From Botryllus schlosseri (Eukaryota > Chordata > Ascidiacea > Stolidobranchia > Styelidae), in NCBI GenBank assembly GCA_000444245.1, contig ATSW01049931.1:1-21441 (forward strand): a DNA stretch of 21,441 bases, in the 5' to 3' direction. Under the pieces are notes generated by a model, which was given only the letters and a program-made list of their open reading frames with translations, did no database searches and had not been told where the DNA came from. The position numbers were made by a program, and so were the translations under genes. Numbering within the stretch: position 1 is the stretch's first letter; every line of letters begins with the position of its first letter. Shown here piece after piece: positions 8,258 to 18,189 of the stretch.

Positions 8258-9839
8258 GAACCATAGGCCCGTGACTAGTTAGTTTTAACGTTACTTCCCG
8301 GAAGCATTACTGTCTGTTATGGTGTTAAGTCGCCCGCTGTTGACTTTTCGATGAAAGGCTGTTGCCTGAGATGAAGGCGTTATGTGGTATTCCTTGCTGG
8401 AAGCGTTTTCTACGATGTAACTCTGCTCTTGTGTTGAATGTAAATACAGGATGTTCGAGAATATGGGTTCTTTATATGTGTCGAGGAATGGGTTATTCTG
8501 ATGCTGTCTGTATAAGATTCGTGATCATTTTGAAATGTGATGTCTTATAGTAATGCATATAATATTCATATTGAAATCAACCCAAATATTTCAGCTGATA
8601 ATTTTTCACGCAAACAGGATTATCCAACAAATGTTCATCAATGGCAGAATTCTTGCGGTTGCAAACCTATCGCTGATGATAATGATCAAATGCCATAGGT
8701 TGTAATTCTGTAGTTTGAAGAATACTGTAACCGCAAAGCCTTCACTGCGGTTGATCATCGGTCATTTTTTTCGGCCTTCAAGATGGATTTTGACTAGAAT
8801 GTACATCAATACGTTACCGGTTTCACGTTTTTTCAAGCTGCTCATTGTCTACACTAAAATTCACTGCAACAAATGTCTCTTATTTCTGCTCAGTGCTCAG
8901 CTTCACTGGCAAAAGGTTTCACTGCGTACTGAATGCCTAGCTATTCATCAAGAACTATGACCAAACCAAACGCCTTTACTTCCTCAATTAGAGAAAACGA
9001 ATTTATTCCATACAATGAAACAAAACACCATGTCATGCATACCATACAAGTATCCGAACACCAGCTTATTCGGATCGAATAAAATTGCACACACGCACAA
9101 AGATACCACAGTGACTAAAACCGTTTCAACTGCGCAATTCGCAATTGAAAACTTATGTTCGAACACGCCAACTGTGCGTTAGCAGCCTTCCAGTAGTACG
9201 ACTATCACCGATCCCATTAAAGAATGTATGACATCACAGTACAAGCTCAATATGAAGACGTTCTGGGATAGTAAATTACAAACTGAATAAGCGTTACGCT
9301 CTGTGGAACACACGAAGCCAATTCGGATAGTTCAATATCAATATTCACACCCCTTTTACAGCGTACAGCAAATTAATTATGTTGCATCATCAAGTACATG
9401 TTTACAGGGGTGGCTCATGAAAATCTGGGCCGTTAGGCTGCCCTATGACCACAAGCTATGACCTGCAGCATTAGCACAGATTTCGTGCAATTAGTGGATA
9501 ACAGATATAATACATCAACAATGTCAAGGCAGTGTTAGCAGTTTGTGTCACTCTGAGAAATACCTGTAGAATAGGACTATCGAGGTCTGGTGAGGGAATG
9601 ACTGATTTCAGTGGGTAGATATAGGAGTAGCTTGCAATACAAAATCTCATAAACAAGATTGAGAGTTGCTGTAAATACTTGGGCGATAATACATTCGGTT
9701 GAGAAAATGCATGTGATGACCAATACTGCTAATCACGACCACAAAATGCATAGCCATTTAGCCAACGTGGTGTTTGATCCTTAGGATGAAATTTTAGGCT
9801 ACATGCATAAGGACATTGCAGTGATTAGTGCTACTGGCC
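8258..9839. other. USP14 3' flank and spacer
   Basis: Begins with the USP14 3' untranslated region; its length cannot be fixed. The first canonical AATAAA on the + strand is at 9078-9083, about 820 nt past the stop, and an ATTAAA is at 9216-9221. No gene, RNA gene or recognised repeat was seen in the rest. Short open frames show no recognisable protein. Confidence 0.45.
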
Positions 9840-10290
9840 ACTGGCTAAAATTGTTAGATTACCTAAAAAAAACGCTGCACACCAATTTTTACTCAATTCC
9901 AACCACTGGAAGTGAAGTTATTGTAGTAGAATATTTTGGATTTAATCAATAAAAATCAATATAGAATTTCAAATTTCGCTGGCTACCCGTAAAATTGTTG
10001 GGATGTCTGAAAAACGATGCACAACAAATCTAAACAACTCCAATCCGTAGAAGCGAAGTTATTGATGTTCAAAGTTGAAGATTTCAAATTATAGTATTGA
10101 CGGTGGGTAGAACTATAGTACATAATTAAAGAATTTGCCACCTTAAATACTATTTTTTCCAATTATCCGAAATTTTGTGCTCCAGTAACTCTGCTTCTAC
10201 GGATTGGAATCGAGCCAAAATTGGTGTGCATCGATTTTATCAAATAGCCAGTAAAATTTGAAAAAAAAACTTATTTTTTAACAGCCCTAA
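9840..10290. repeat. modular foldback repeat family, large locus downstream of USP14
   Basis: Two forward units (CTAAAATTGTTAGATTACC and GTAAAATTGTTGGGATGTC, each followed by a GCTGCAC or GATGCAC block and TCCAA) are followed by an inverted unit (ACTCTGCTTCTACGGATTGG, GGTGTGCATCG). It ends AACAGCCCTAAT, the same end as the copy at 19542. Confidence 0.65.
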
Positions 10291-11223
10291 TATAGCCTAC
10301 ATATACAAGATCACTAAGAGATGTTATATGGTCTACAAAATCTATAAACTAGGAACAATCATGTTCTCGTTCTAGTGAACATAATTTTAAAGCTACTTGT
10401 GAGATTTATCAGTGTGTGATGACAAGAGGTTGTCAGTAATCAAGTTTTCAATAATTTTTCAGTTGCACATAAGTAGTTTATGCATACTTGCACCACGTAC
10501 TCAAGCCGTTATATTTAAGGCTACTTCCACATCTACTTGAGCAGTTTTGTAGGCAAAATTGCTCGTCAACTTTTCAAAATCCGTAAGCAATTTCGCCTAC
10601 AAAAGGTGGTAAGTATAGTTTTGGCGTAACTCTGAATCACTTTTAAAGGTGATTACTTCTGGTGATGACAAAAATATAACTGAAGGCAGCCAAATATGCA
10701 AAAAAACTCCAACATACAGACGGAACTGGAAAGATTAATGTGCATTTGCAGTACAGTGCTATGAACTTAGTTAAAGAGACAGTCCAGCAATACAATCGAT
10801 CACAAATAGGCCCAACTCTTAATGGGTTATTTAGCACATGTAAAACCGCTTTCACAGATGATATAACCCAGTATGAAACACGAAAAGCAATATTAAAGCA
10901 TAAATTCGGGTGTAAGATTGATTGCACAGTCTACCATTCCAATATGGTAAACTAGCCTCGTTGCCAAAAAGTAGAATACAGTTTATCACATTTAGGATAG
11001 TTCAAGAAAATATTTGCATTGAAACAGAGCTAAAGTAATCCTCGATAAAAGTGTAATATCTGAGTGAAATTGGTAAAATCTAAAACAGCTTAGGATGCGT
11101 GCATCGGTTGGAACAAATTTTTGGCTGCGTCTCTCATGTGATAACAGTGTCGCATAGAGCCATCGTTCGGTCTATATAAATGGAATGTTACAAAACGAAT
11201 CAGCATTTTGAATCGTAGTGACG
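10291..11223. other. spacer between USP14 and TTC39C 3' ends
   Basis: Apart from one hairpin (10545-10604), no gene or repeat family was recognised. The part next to 11223 should include the TTC39C 3' untranslated region on the minus strand, but no clear minus-strand AATAAA was found. Confidence 0.4.
10545..10604. repeat. 19-bp-stem hairpin
   Basis: TTTTGTAGGCAAAATTGCT (10545-10563) is the reverse complement of 10586-10604 except at one position, with a 22-nt spacer. The pairing does not extend outward. It may be a small inverted-repeat fossil or a structured RNA; the sequence alone does not decide. Confidence 0.5.
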
Positions 11224-12918
11224 TCAATGCTCTTTCAGACGATGCTCAGTGGCGTGAATTCTCATTTGCAGCCTGTTCTCAAAATCGTAACCTTCGTATC
11301 CGTCTTTGGCATGTTTGAATAACTCTAAACCTTGTGCTTTTGTATCGGGATTTTCCATGAGGACTGTCGCCATCTCGTAACATGCATATGGCGCGATGTG
11401 GCCGTCTTCATAATCTCTTTCAGAGACGGTGGTCGCGGTACGGAAATGATTTAACGACACTTCTGTCTTTCCAAGGCTTTTGTAAATACCGCCTAGTATC
11501 AAATTCTTCAATCCTTGGATGTTAGCGCTTGACGCTTTGCTACATTCCACCACCATATTGTCGAGAGACTCAATCGTACAATTCGGAAACGCACTCCAAA
11601 GGTACAGCAGCTCCAGAATAAATATCAGAAGATATTCGTACGTCATTGGAGTTTTTACCATCATGCTCGCTTTCCGGACGATGTATATTTCCAATTGGTT
11701 AGTCTTTCTCTTCATGGCCTTTGGCACTTCCGCAAATAATTCAAGGCACTCGATTTTATTTCCGGCAAGCCCGCAAGTTAACGCGGTTAGGTATGTGTAG
11801 TAACAGGTTGACCATTTCGACTCGCGTCTTAACATGGAGAAGTATACGAGCGCTTTATTCCAATTTAATTCCATCAAGCAACACCATCCTATCTCATAAG
11901 CGCACATCAGTTGGATTTCTCTTTGCTCTTCGCTGGCATTGTACGAATTTTCGAACGATATCAAGGCGCCTTCGATGTTTCGTTTACACCTCTGTATTCT
12001 ACCTTTGAAAAACAACACCAAACTAGACTGAGCATAGAATTGTTCATGTTCGGCCATTATCTCTTCAGCCGCGGGGATACCACAGTCTGGTTTGTCTCCA
12101 TCGATAGCGAAAAAAGGACGTACGACAGTGTGATACCATAGTAACGCGAGCATAGCCAATGGCGCTTTCATATCTTTACTATTGCTGGCACTGGTTAAAG
12201 CAGTCAAACCTATTTGGCGATCTCCATGAAATCCAATCATGTTAACCACCCTCAAAAGTTTTTGAGGTATAAGCGACACGCAGAGGTTAAACAATCCATA
12301 CCCGAAGCACACAGAGCCACGAAGTCGCTCCAGAATATCGTACGGTATACTTAAGGCTTGTTCTCTCAATTTCAAGTTGACGTTGTTCCTGGAACTTTTG
12401 TCTACATGTTTCTCTTCGTAAGCAATTTTATGCAGTGATTCAATAAGATCGTACATCTTCTCGTAGATTTTCCAAGCTTTTCGTAAAGTCCAACCACCTT
12501 TTATATACCCCGTAATTTCTTGCTGTATGAACGATATCATCGCTAGGTACAAATGACAGTCTGCGATGATAATCTTATTCTGCAATATTATCCAAGGCGG
12601 TACTTGCGGTTTGTGTGAAGATTTTTTAGTGATTTTCAATTTTATTGAAGATAAAGTGTCATCCGCAGGAGTGCATAGTTTCTGTGTCGCCTTCAATTCG
12701 TTCACAGCTAGATTCAGTTTTTCATCCTCAAAGGACATCATGCCATTTAAAAACGTGGAAAAGCTCGATCCGGCGCTCATTAGCGGGCTGCTGGATTTAT
12801 ATTTCTTGAAGAGGTCTCCCGATTCTTTGAAACCGTTGTTGAGCATTAGTTTGATTCCTTCCAACGCCATGATGTGGTCGTCAAAGTTATCCGGGAGGGT
12901 AACTATTGCTGTGGCCAT
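11224..12918 (-). CDS. TTC39C: TTC39C, tetratricopeptide repeat protein 39C, single-exon coding region
   Basis: A 564-residue protein of the TTC39/IML2 (DUF3808) family, matching TTC39C by memory over nearly its full length; human TTC39C is about 580 residues. Family blocks in order are ALEGIKLMLNNGF (18-30), LMSAGSSFSTFLNGMMSFE (46-64), GYIKGGWTLRKAWKIY (137-152), FGYGLFNLCVSLIPQKLL (205-222), SKDMKAPLAMLALLWYHTVV (247-266), SLVLFFKGRIQR (299-310), YEIGWCCLMELNW (341-353), and the C-terminal YDFENRLQMRIHA (544-556). TPR-like helices follow 470. The start ATG has a favourable AAAAATGGC context and agrees with the family's N-terminus. TTC39C is a cytoplasmic scaffold-type protein linked in vertebrates to ciliary function; its biochemical role is not settled. 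The gene has many introns in vertebrates, none here. The frame is intact over 1.7 kb, which argues against a decayed retrocopy. It ends tail to tail with USP14. Confidence 0.93.
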   Translation of the reverse strand: MATAIVTLPDNFDDHIMALEGIKLMLNNGFKESGDLFKKYKSSSPLMSAGSSFSTFLNGMMSFEDEKLNLAVNELKATQKLCTPADDTLSSIKLKITKKSSHKPQVPPWIILQNKIIIADCHLYLAMISFIQQEITGYIKGGWTLRKAWKIYEKMYDLIESLHKIAYEEKHVDKSSRNNVNLKLREQALSIPYDILERLRGSVCFGYGLFNLCVSLIPQKLLRVVNMIGFHGDRQIGLTALTSASNSKDMKAPLAMLALLWYHTVVRPFFAIDGDKPDCGIPAAEEIMAEHEQFYAQSSLVLFFKGRIQRCKRNIEGALISFENSYNASEEQREIQLMCAYEIGWCCLMELNWNKALVYFSMLRRESKWSTCYYTYLTALTCGLAGNKIECLELFAEVPKAMKRKTNQLEIYIVRKASMMVKTPMTYEYLLIFILELLYLWSAFPNCTIESLDNMVVECSKASSANIQGLKNLILGGIYKSLGKTEVSLNHFRTATTVSERDYEDGHIAPYACYEMATVLMENPDTKAQGLELFKHAKDGYEGYDFENRLQMRIHATEHRLKEH

Positions 12919-14830
12919 TTTTAACGAGGGCCAATAAAGCTTGTTATTCTCCAGGGAATTATATAGTTACATGCTATATGTGCTATGAAAAAGTATTGAT
13001 TGGAATAACTGCATGGTACAAGACTGACTCAATCAAGCAATTCCAAAGTAGGTTCATAAGCAGACCATCATCTGCATGGTGCTGTACGGTAATTTCAATA
13101 CTCTACACACATTGAGAAGCATTATTTGACTGCATATACATTTTATAATAAATCGTATCTGCCCACCCAACGTAGTCAACTGCAGATACAATTATTTCTT
13201 GTCATACCGCAAATATCATATACTCTTTGAATCAGAGTATAGGCCTACTGCAACGCAAGACTAATATAGCCTACTGGTTGACAGATTAAAAACAAAATCA
13301 AACTGCCTTCATCGACTCATCCAACGATTACACACTGAGTCAATGCTTTTATTTCTTTTGTTGAATAAATGGGAGGTGGAAAATATAGAATTACTGACGC
13401 GTGAAATGCAAACAAAACAAACCTCTTTTGCACCATCACCTTTACGAAGCTATTCCTGAAACTACTGACATTGTCACGAATATGGCGGCAGAGTTCACCA
13501 ACAAAGAGTTGCCTATGTATAATATGAATCGTAGTGATACAAAAATTGAGTTATTCATGCGACTATTAATCCACACGATTAACGATTGATAATGGAGTTT
13601 AACCCATTCACAGATCGCTTATCTCTTTTGCCTTCGCTGCAGCCAGTAGGTGGCTTTGTGTGTTGCGATTGCGATCATTGTGCTAAATTCATGGTACGAT
13701 TCGCTGAGAGCAGGTGACCTCAAAATGCGCCTGTTGTTGTTTTTGGTTCTCTGTTCGGAGAGATCTGATATTTCGAGCGCAGTGCATTTATATTTTTATA
13801 CCTTGCTTAGATTAGGATTGCCATACTTTATAGTGCGTTATCCCTGACATATTTACTTGATTGCGATTGCCTATAGTACGGTTGGCCTCCGAAATTTTTG
13901 CTGCCTTCATTTCTGATAAATTGAACAATTACGTAACTTCACAGAAACCACAGCGTGCAGTTTCCTTGAAATTCACGTATGCACGTTATTTTTCAAGCAG
14001 TTGCATATGAACTTATGAAGGCGATTTCGTGCACTAACGTGTTTTGTGGAGATTGTTTGTATAAATCACTAAATTAATGTTTTCTTTCATATATTTTATA
14101 GAGTCGAATGATCACGGCGTAAAATAGTGGTCGATAAGAATTTACAGCATAAACAGGGTATACAGACATCTTCAAACTTGCAAAAAAGACTGCACCTAGC
14201 CCAGTTTCACTTATAAATGAATATTTATGGTGACGGCAAGTCGAATTTTACTCTTGGATGGTATATTCATACTGGTATAGTACTATATACTCAGAAATGA
14301 TGTAATGATGTGAGAGCTATTAATGTTTGTGACACGGCCTATGGAGTAGCTAGAAAATAGGATTGTGAGATAATGAGAAGATACAGAAAGGACTAGGAAT
14401 AGTCTTTTCAGTCAAATACCCGCCTTGAAAATATACCATTAATCCAATATGGAATCGGTGTCTCGTGCACACCAAGGATTCTACTGACTACACACAGGTG
14501 TGACGCTGAGAACCGTCTTGGCACACCAAAGATATTACGCTAAACGTACCGGGATTCCAACCCGGTTATTAATGGGGCATAGAAAAATGACATAAAAAGC
14601 AACGAAATTAAAGTGGCATGTTTTGGTGGGCGAAATATATATATATGCCTTATTGTTGTGATCGGGTAATCTCAATCGCAAACTAGTATTAATTAGGTCG
14701 CTCACGATAACTGAACTGGCTTACCTTGATAATCTCAATTATTGCTTATATCTTGAAAGTCAATATTGAATTTTACAGTTTCTAAATAAATGTTAGTGTA
14801 TTTGATGTTTCTAGTGTGTAGAATCACGTG
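12919..14830. other. head-to-head spacer between TTC39C and ISCA2
   Basis: This 1.9 kb should hold both promoters. No TATA box or other promoter element can be assigned with confidence. A tRNA T-arm-like hairpin lies at 14548-14566. Short open frames such as 13401-13589 show no recognisable protein, and an AT dinucleotide run lies near 14635-14645. Confidence 0.45.
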
Positions 14831-15286
14831 ATGAGTAACATAATAGCGAGCAGAATTGGTGCAAACCTGCTCAGAAGATTTGCCGGTTTGGATCGCATTA
14901 TAACTCCGACTATACGATATTCCGCATTCTCCACCAAGACGGAAGATGTGGCCAAAAATGAAACTGGCTTATCGTTAACGGATTCTTGTGTAAAGCACTT
15001 GAAGAAGTTTTCAAGCGATGAAGAATTTTTACGTATATCGGTCGAAGGCGGTGGTTGCTCTGGATTTTCGTACAAATTTGAGCTGGATAAAGAAAAGGGA
15101 GAGGACGATTTGATATTTAGCCGCGACGGAGTGTCGGTTGTGACTGATGTTGATTCCTTCGAACTGATTAAAGGCTCGAAAATTGATTACGAAATCGAGC
15201 TGATCAAAGCTGCTTTCCGCGTTGTGGGAAACCCTCAATCTACAGTAAACTGTTCCTGTGGAGTATCGTTCTCTGTGGATTTATGA
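14831..15286 (+). CDS. ISCA2: ISCA2, mitochondrial A-type iron-sulfur cluster assembly protein
   Basis: A 151-residue A-type carrier that works with ISCA1 and IBA57 in the matrix to make 4Fe-4S clusters for aconitase, lipoate synthase and respiratory complexes. An Arg-rich, acid-poor N-terminus (to about residue 35, with R8, R15, R16, R22, R30) looks like a mitochondrial presequence. The HesB/IscA fold spans about 48-151: LTDSCVKHL, EFLRISVEGGGCSGFSYKF, and NPQSTVNCSCGVSFSV. The three cluster-binding cysteines are C76, C141 and C143 (C-x-C near the end). LTDSCV, the VEGGGCSGF-YKF block and the NPQS-CSCG-SFS tail favour ISCA2 over ISCA1. The ATG at 14831 is chosen; the preceding GTG is not needed. 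No introns, unlike the vertebrate gene. The next + gene lies 1.6 kb downstream. Confidence 0.95.
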   Translation: MSNIIASRIGANLLRRFAGLDRIITPTIRYSAFSTKTEDVAKNETGLSLTDSCVKHLKKFSSDEEFLRISVEGGGCSGFSYKFELDKEKGEDDLIFSRDGVSVVTDVDSFELIKGSKIDYEIELIKAAFRVVGNPQSTVNCSCGVSFSVDL

Positions 15287-15287
15287 T

Positions 15288-15293
15288 AATAAA
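15288..15293 (+). terminator. polyadenylation signal AATAAA of ISCA2
   Basis: Canonical AATAAA beginning one base after the ISCA2 stop codon TGA (15284-15286). If used, the 3' untranslated region would be only about 15-30 nt. Confidence 0.65.
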
Positions 15294-16212
15294 CTTTCAT
15301 TGACAAGATCAAGGGTCATTCAGGATTGGCGCTACGAGATGATCATTTTTAGAGATTATTTTCTTCTGCAAATGGCCGATACCGATACTTCTGTGAAAGT
15401 GTAATATTGACTCGATATTATCGTTGAGCCGATAAGCGGTCGGGCTCTAATCATTCTGCCTTACAATACCGATTATTTCTCTAAAAACCAGTGCCTTTGG
15501 CAAGTCCACAAGCATTATACAGTGTGATGTAACTTGAACTCGAGATCGGTCATCTCGTATTGCCGAGTAATATTAGGATGACGATGTCATCTGATTCATC
15601 TTGATCATGAGTTCTCAACAATGACTTGAACCCTGAGAGACGCTAGCCCTGATGGACATTGGTGTTGGCAGTTTATGAAGCAGGATTGCAGACATTTTAT
15701 GGATGAATTGAGGAGATAGTCTTTCAAAGGTCGAGAACAACCAGTCAATAACAAATAATTAGTAATTGCCATTTGCCATTACACTGTGAATATTTATTTT
15801 GAATATTTGCTATCTTCATCTGATGTATATCTTAATGCTTTGAGTTGCAGCTATATCAAATGGCGTGCTAGGCTGTGCTTTGTTTGATCTCTTGCAGAAG
15901 TTTTAGAAGCTTGCATATGCTCATGATGCATTATAATCTTTTTGTGTACTGTTTTCGAACTATCTCTAAAACAATCATAATTTCTAATGCTCACAGTCCA
16001 AAACAGAACTGATGGTTCATTAGATGGCATTGTCAGAATTGTTAAGCGTTCCTTATTGACTGGAAAACAGTCTCCTGTTCCGTAACGTTATTTTAAGGCG
16101 CAGCAAAAATGAATAGAGATATATGTCTGGGCAGTGAATAGCTCTAATGAGGTTCATTGTATAGGCCTAATATTTATAAAAGTTTTACAATCCTAATGTG
16201 CACCTACCGTAT
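15294..16212. other. spacer between ISCA2 and a MITE
   Basis: AT-rich sequence. I saw no gene, RNA gene or member of the repeat families described elsewhere in the window. Confidence 0.5.
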
Positions 16213-16368
16213 ATACAATTGAATAGTATATTCATATTGAAATAGCTTGAATATTTTCGGCTGACAATCGGCTCGACAGCTAATGGTAGAGAATTGTAAA
16301 GAAGATTGCATATCAAGAATCGTATCACCGACGGTTTATTTCAATATGAATGTATAATTCAATTGTAT
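16213..16368. mobile_element. 156-bp MITE with 32-bp terminal inverted repeats
   Basis: The left end 16213-16244 (ATACAATTGAATAGTATATT and onward to GAAATA) is the reverse complement of 16337-16368 apart from about three positions. Taking CAATTG as the terminus, both sides are flanked by TA, as for Tc1/mariner-type insertions, but this is weak in AT-rich DNA. The body shares GAATATTTTCGGCTGAC with the 97-bp tandem unit at 1337-1570, so the two are kin. No coding capacity. Confidence 0.75.
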
Positions 16369-16417
16369 CTTGAAGTTTTATATCTCGAAGCAGACATGAC
16401 AACTAGAAAATTTTCAG

Positions 16418-16550
16418 CTTTTCCAAATTACATTAGAGTTGAATTACAGTTTTTTCCGAATTAGATTAAAATTAGAATGATGGCTACACAGTTTTTTAGA
16501 TTAGAACCAGAGTTGCTGAATTCGCAAAAAACTTGGACACTGAATTCAAG
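16418..16550 (+). repeat. short A/T-rich dispersed repeat, copy 3
   Basis: Contains CTTTTCCAAATTACATTAG, CCGAATTAGATTAAAATTAG, AATGATGGCTACACAGTTTT and GAATTCGCAAAAAACTTGG. The blocks match 2455-2575 in order and 5485-5575 inverted. Lies about 360 nt upstream of EFCAB14. Confidence 0.6.
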
Positions 16551-16911
16551 TTCCGTTGATATCAAATCATGGCTCGTTCTTATGACCACGAGAACGGCAA
16601 ATGTCTGTACAGCAAGCTTGTCTCGTTTTGCGCTATACAGCTCTCCTCTAGCATTTTCAGGAAGCCCAGAAATTAGAATTCAAATTGGATCATAAGACCA
16701 TTTCACATCTAGTTGTCCAAGTCTGTCTCCAAGAGTTGTAAGATTACAAGATTACATACTTTTGTGATTTCAACTGATGTACAATATGAATGTCGCATTA
16801 ACGATTGTATTGCGGGTTTCAGTGATTTAGATGATGTTCTAGTGATATATCAAGCTGGATTACCCTACAGTACGAGTAGACCTGGGTGGTGCTTTGCCGT
16901 CCCAGAAGAGA
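16551..16911. other. 5' flank of EFCAB14
   Basis: No upstream coding exon is recognised. It ends with a pyrimidine-rich tract and CCCAG at 16901-16905, a good splice acceptor six nt before the EFCAB14 start codon. Confidence 0.45.
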
Positions 16912-18189
16912 ATGAAAAAGCGTCGCGAATTGGACGCACTCATCGGGAATAGAATCAAGAAAGACGCTTTAGACGGCACCTTCGAATACGACTCTCTGAA
17001 CTCGAGTCTGTCATCGCCGACAGCAGACACCTATATGCCCCCAAATTATTATAATCCAGCTGCGAAGCGTATCAGCAGGTCGTCGCCTGGAGGATGTGGA
17101 TGTACTCTCAGAAAACTAATTCGCATATGTCTCCCAATATGCTTTTTGTCACTTGTAGCTGCATGTATCACCGCGTGTATCGGTATCGTGTGGATGCAGG
17201 TTCAACTTAAAACTGATGTAGATAAATTAAAAGACCATGTCGCTAAATTGGAAACATGGCATGCGGAACAACCTGCCTCGTTGGATGATATGAAAAAATC
17301 TTTGTTTGAATTAACCAAGGATATCAACGCTGTTAAAGATGGAGAGTCCGGTGTTAAAAGCTTGGCTGAACGGCTAGGAATTCTCACTGAAAAATTTGAA
17401 GATCAGGTTAAGGTACCATTAAAGAAATTACAAGAAGTTGAGTCTGAATCCGGTATCATTAAAACGAAAGTTGAAAAGATTGAATCCATGATTGACACTT
17501 TGAAACAGAAGTCTTCTCAATCCAAAACTGCTCAAGAACTTTTGAGTGCTTCGTTTTCAAAGGTACAAGGCAGTGTCGATTCACTGCAGACTGAATTGTC
17601 ATCCGATAATGCCAAACAACTTAATTTAATAAATATGTTGAAGCAGTCTGTTGAGGAAAAAATGGAACATTTCAATACGTCTATGCAGATTACGTCCAAA
17701 AATATCACTGTTTTGGATAGGAAAGTTGAATCTCTGAGGAGATATAATACAGATTCTTTGAAACAGAATAGGAGAAGACCTACAAAAACTACAGTCGTTG
17801 ATGAAACTCTATCCCATGGAGAAAAGGAGTTGGTGCCTGCTAAAGCAGAAGGTGGTGATACTGAAAATCATTCAGAAGTAGTTACGGCTCATCCTGACAA
17901 GGATACTTCACCAGGACCATATCACGATACTAAAAACAGAGATACTGGTGTCAACGAATCAAGTACAGATACTCTCTCCGAATTAAAGGAAAATTTCCAA
18001 TCCATTGATGCAAATCATGATAATTCACTGTCTCGGGATGAACTCGAAATCAAGTATGGTGATCAGGCACGGAATTATTTAGCAAGTTTCGACACCAACA
18101 ATGACGGTAGCCTGTCCTATGGTGAAATAAATGCGGAAAAGGCCACGGTGGTGCCAAATAATAGCAGGGAAAAGGAGGCAGAAAGATGA
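16912..18189 (+). CDS. EFCAB14: EFCAB14, EF-hand single-pass membrane protein
   Basis: A 425-residue protein; its N-terminus MKKRRELDALIG is nearly identical to the start of human EFCAB14 (MKKRKELNALIG by memory), which fixes the start at 16912. A Ser/Pro-rich cytosolic-type segment (to about 66) leads to one membrane segment at about 69-95, containing CFLSLVAACITACIGIVWMQ, the family signature. A long coiled-coil-like region follows (about 96-280), then a low-complexity linker (281-352). At the C-terminus are two canonical EF-hand loops: D366-A-N-H-D-N-S-L-S-R-D-E377 and D394-T-N-N-D-G-S-L-S-Y-G-E405, with all calcium ligands in place. Likely calcium binding; cellular role poorly known. Several N-x-S/T sites (254, 264, 348) lie after the membrane segment, compatible with a lumenal C-terminus. 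The coding region is uninterrupted, whereas the vertebrate gene has many exons. It ends tail to tail with the DUF21 gene. Confidence 0.92.
   Translation: MKKRRELDALIGNRIKKDALDGTFEYDSLNSSLSSPTADTYMPPNYYNPAAKRISRSSPGGCGCTLRKLIRICLPICFLSLVAACITACIGIVWMQVQLKTDVDKLKDHVAKLETWHAEQPASLDDMKKSLFELTKDINAVKDGESGVKSLAERLGILTEKFEDQVKVPLKKLQEVESESGIIKTKVEKIESMIDTLKQKSSQSKTAQELLSASFSKVQGSVDSLQTELSSDNAKQLNLINMLKQSVEEKMEHFNTSMQITSKNITVLDRKVESLRRYNTDSLKQNRRRPTKTTVVDETLSHGEKELVPAKAEGGDTENHSEVVTAHPDKDTSPGPYHDTKNRDTGVNESSTDTLSELKENFQSIDANHDNSLSRDELEIKYGDQARNYLASFDTNNDGSLSYGEINAEKATVVPNNSREKEAER

Noticed and set aside
11224-12918. TTC39C as a decayed processed pseudogene
   Set aside because: The frame is intact over 564 codons with family blocks conserved from end to end, and no poly(A) tract or flanking duplication was seen.
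12566-12937. 123-residue open frame on the plus strand
   Set aside because: A shadow frame over the TTC39C coding region, as are 11519-11800, 11721-12008 and 11911-12141.
13401-13589. 62-residue open frame in the TTC39C-ISCA2 spacer
   Set aside because: No recognisable motif, no flanking splice sites that join it to anything, and a length expected by chance.
14500-14570. A tRNA gene
   Set aside because: Only a T-arm-like hairpin is present; no acceptor stem, D-arm or anticodon arm can be placed on either strand.
14831-18189. ISCA2-EFCAB14 operon
   Set aside because: The two same-strand genes are 1.6 kb apart with a poly(A) signal after the first and a MITE between, far wider than known animal operon spacing.
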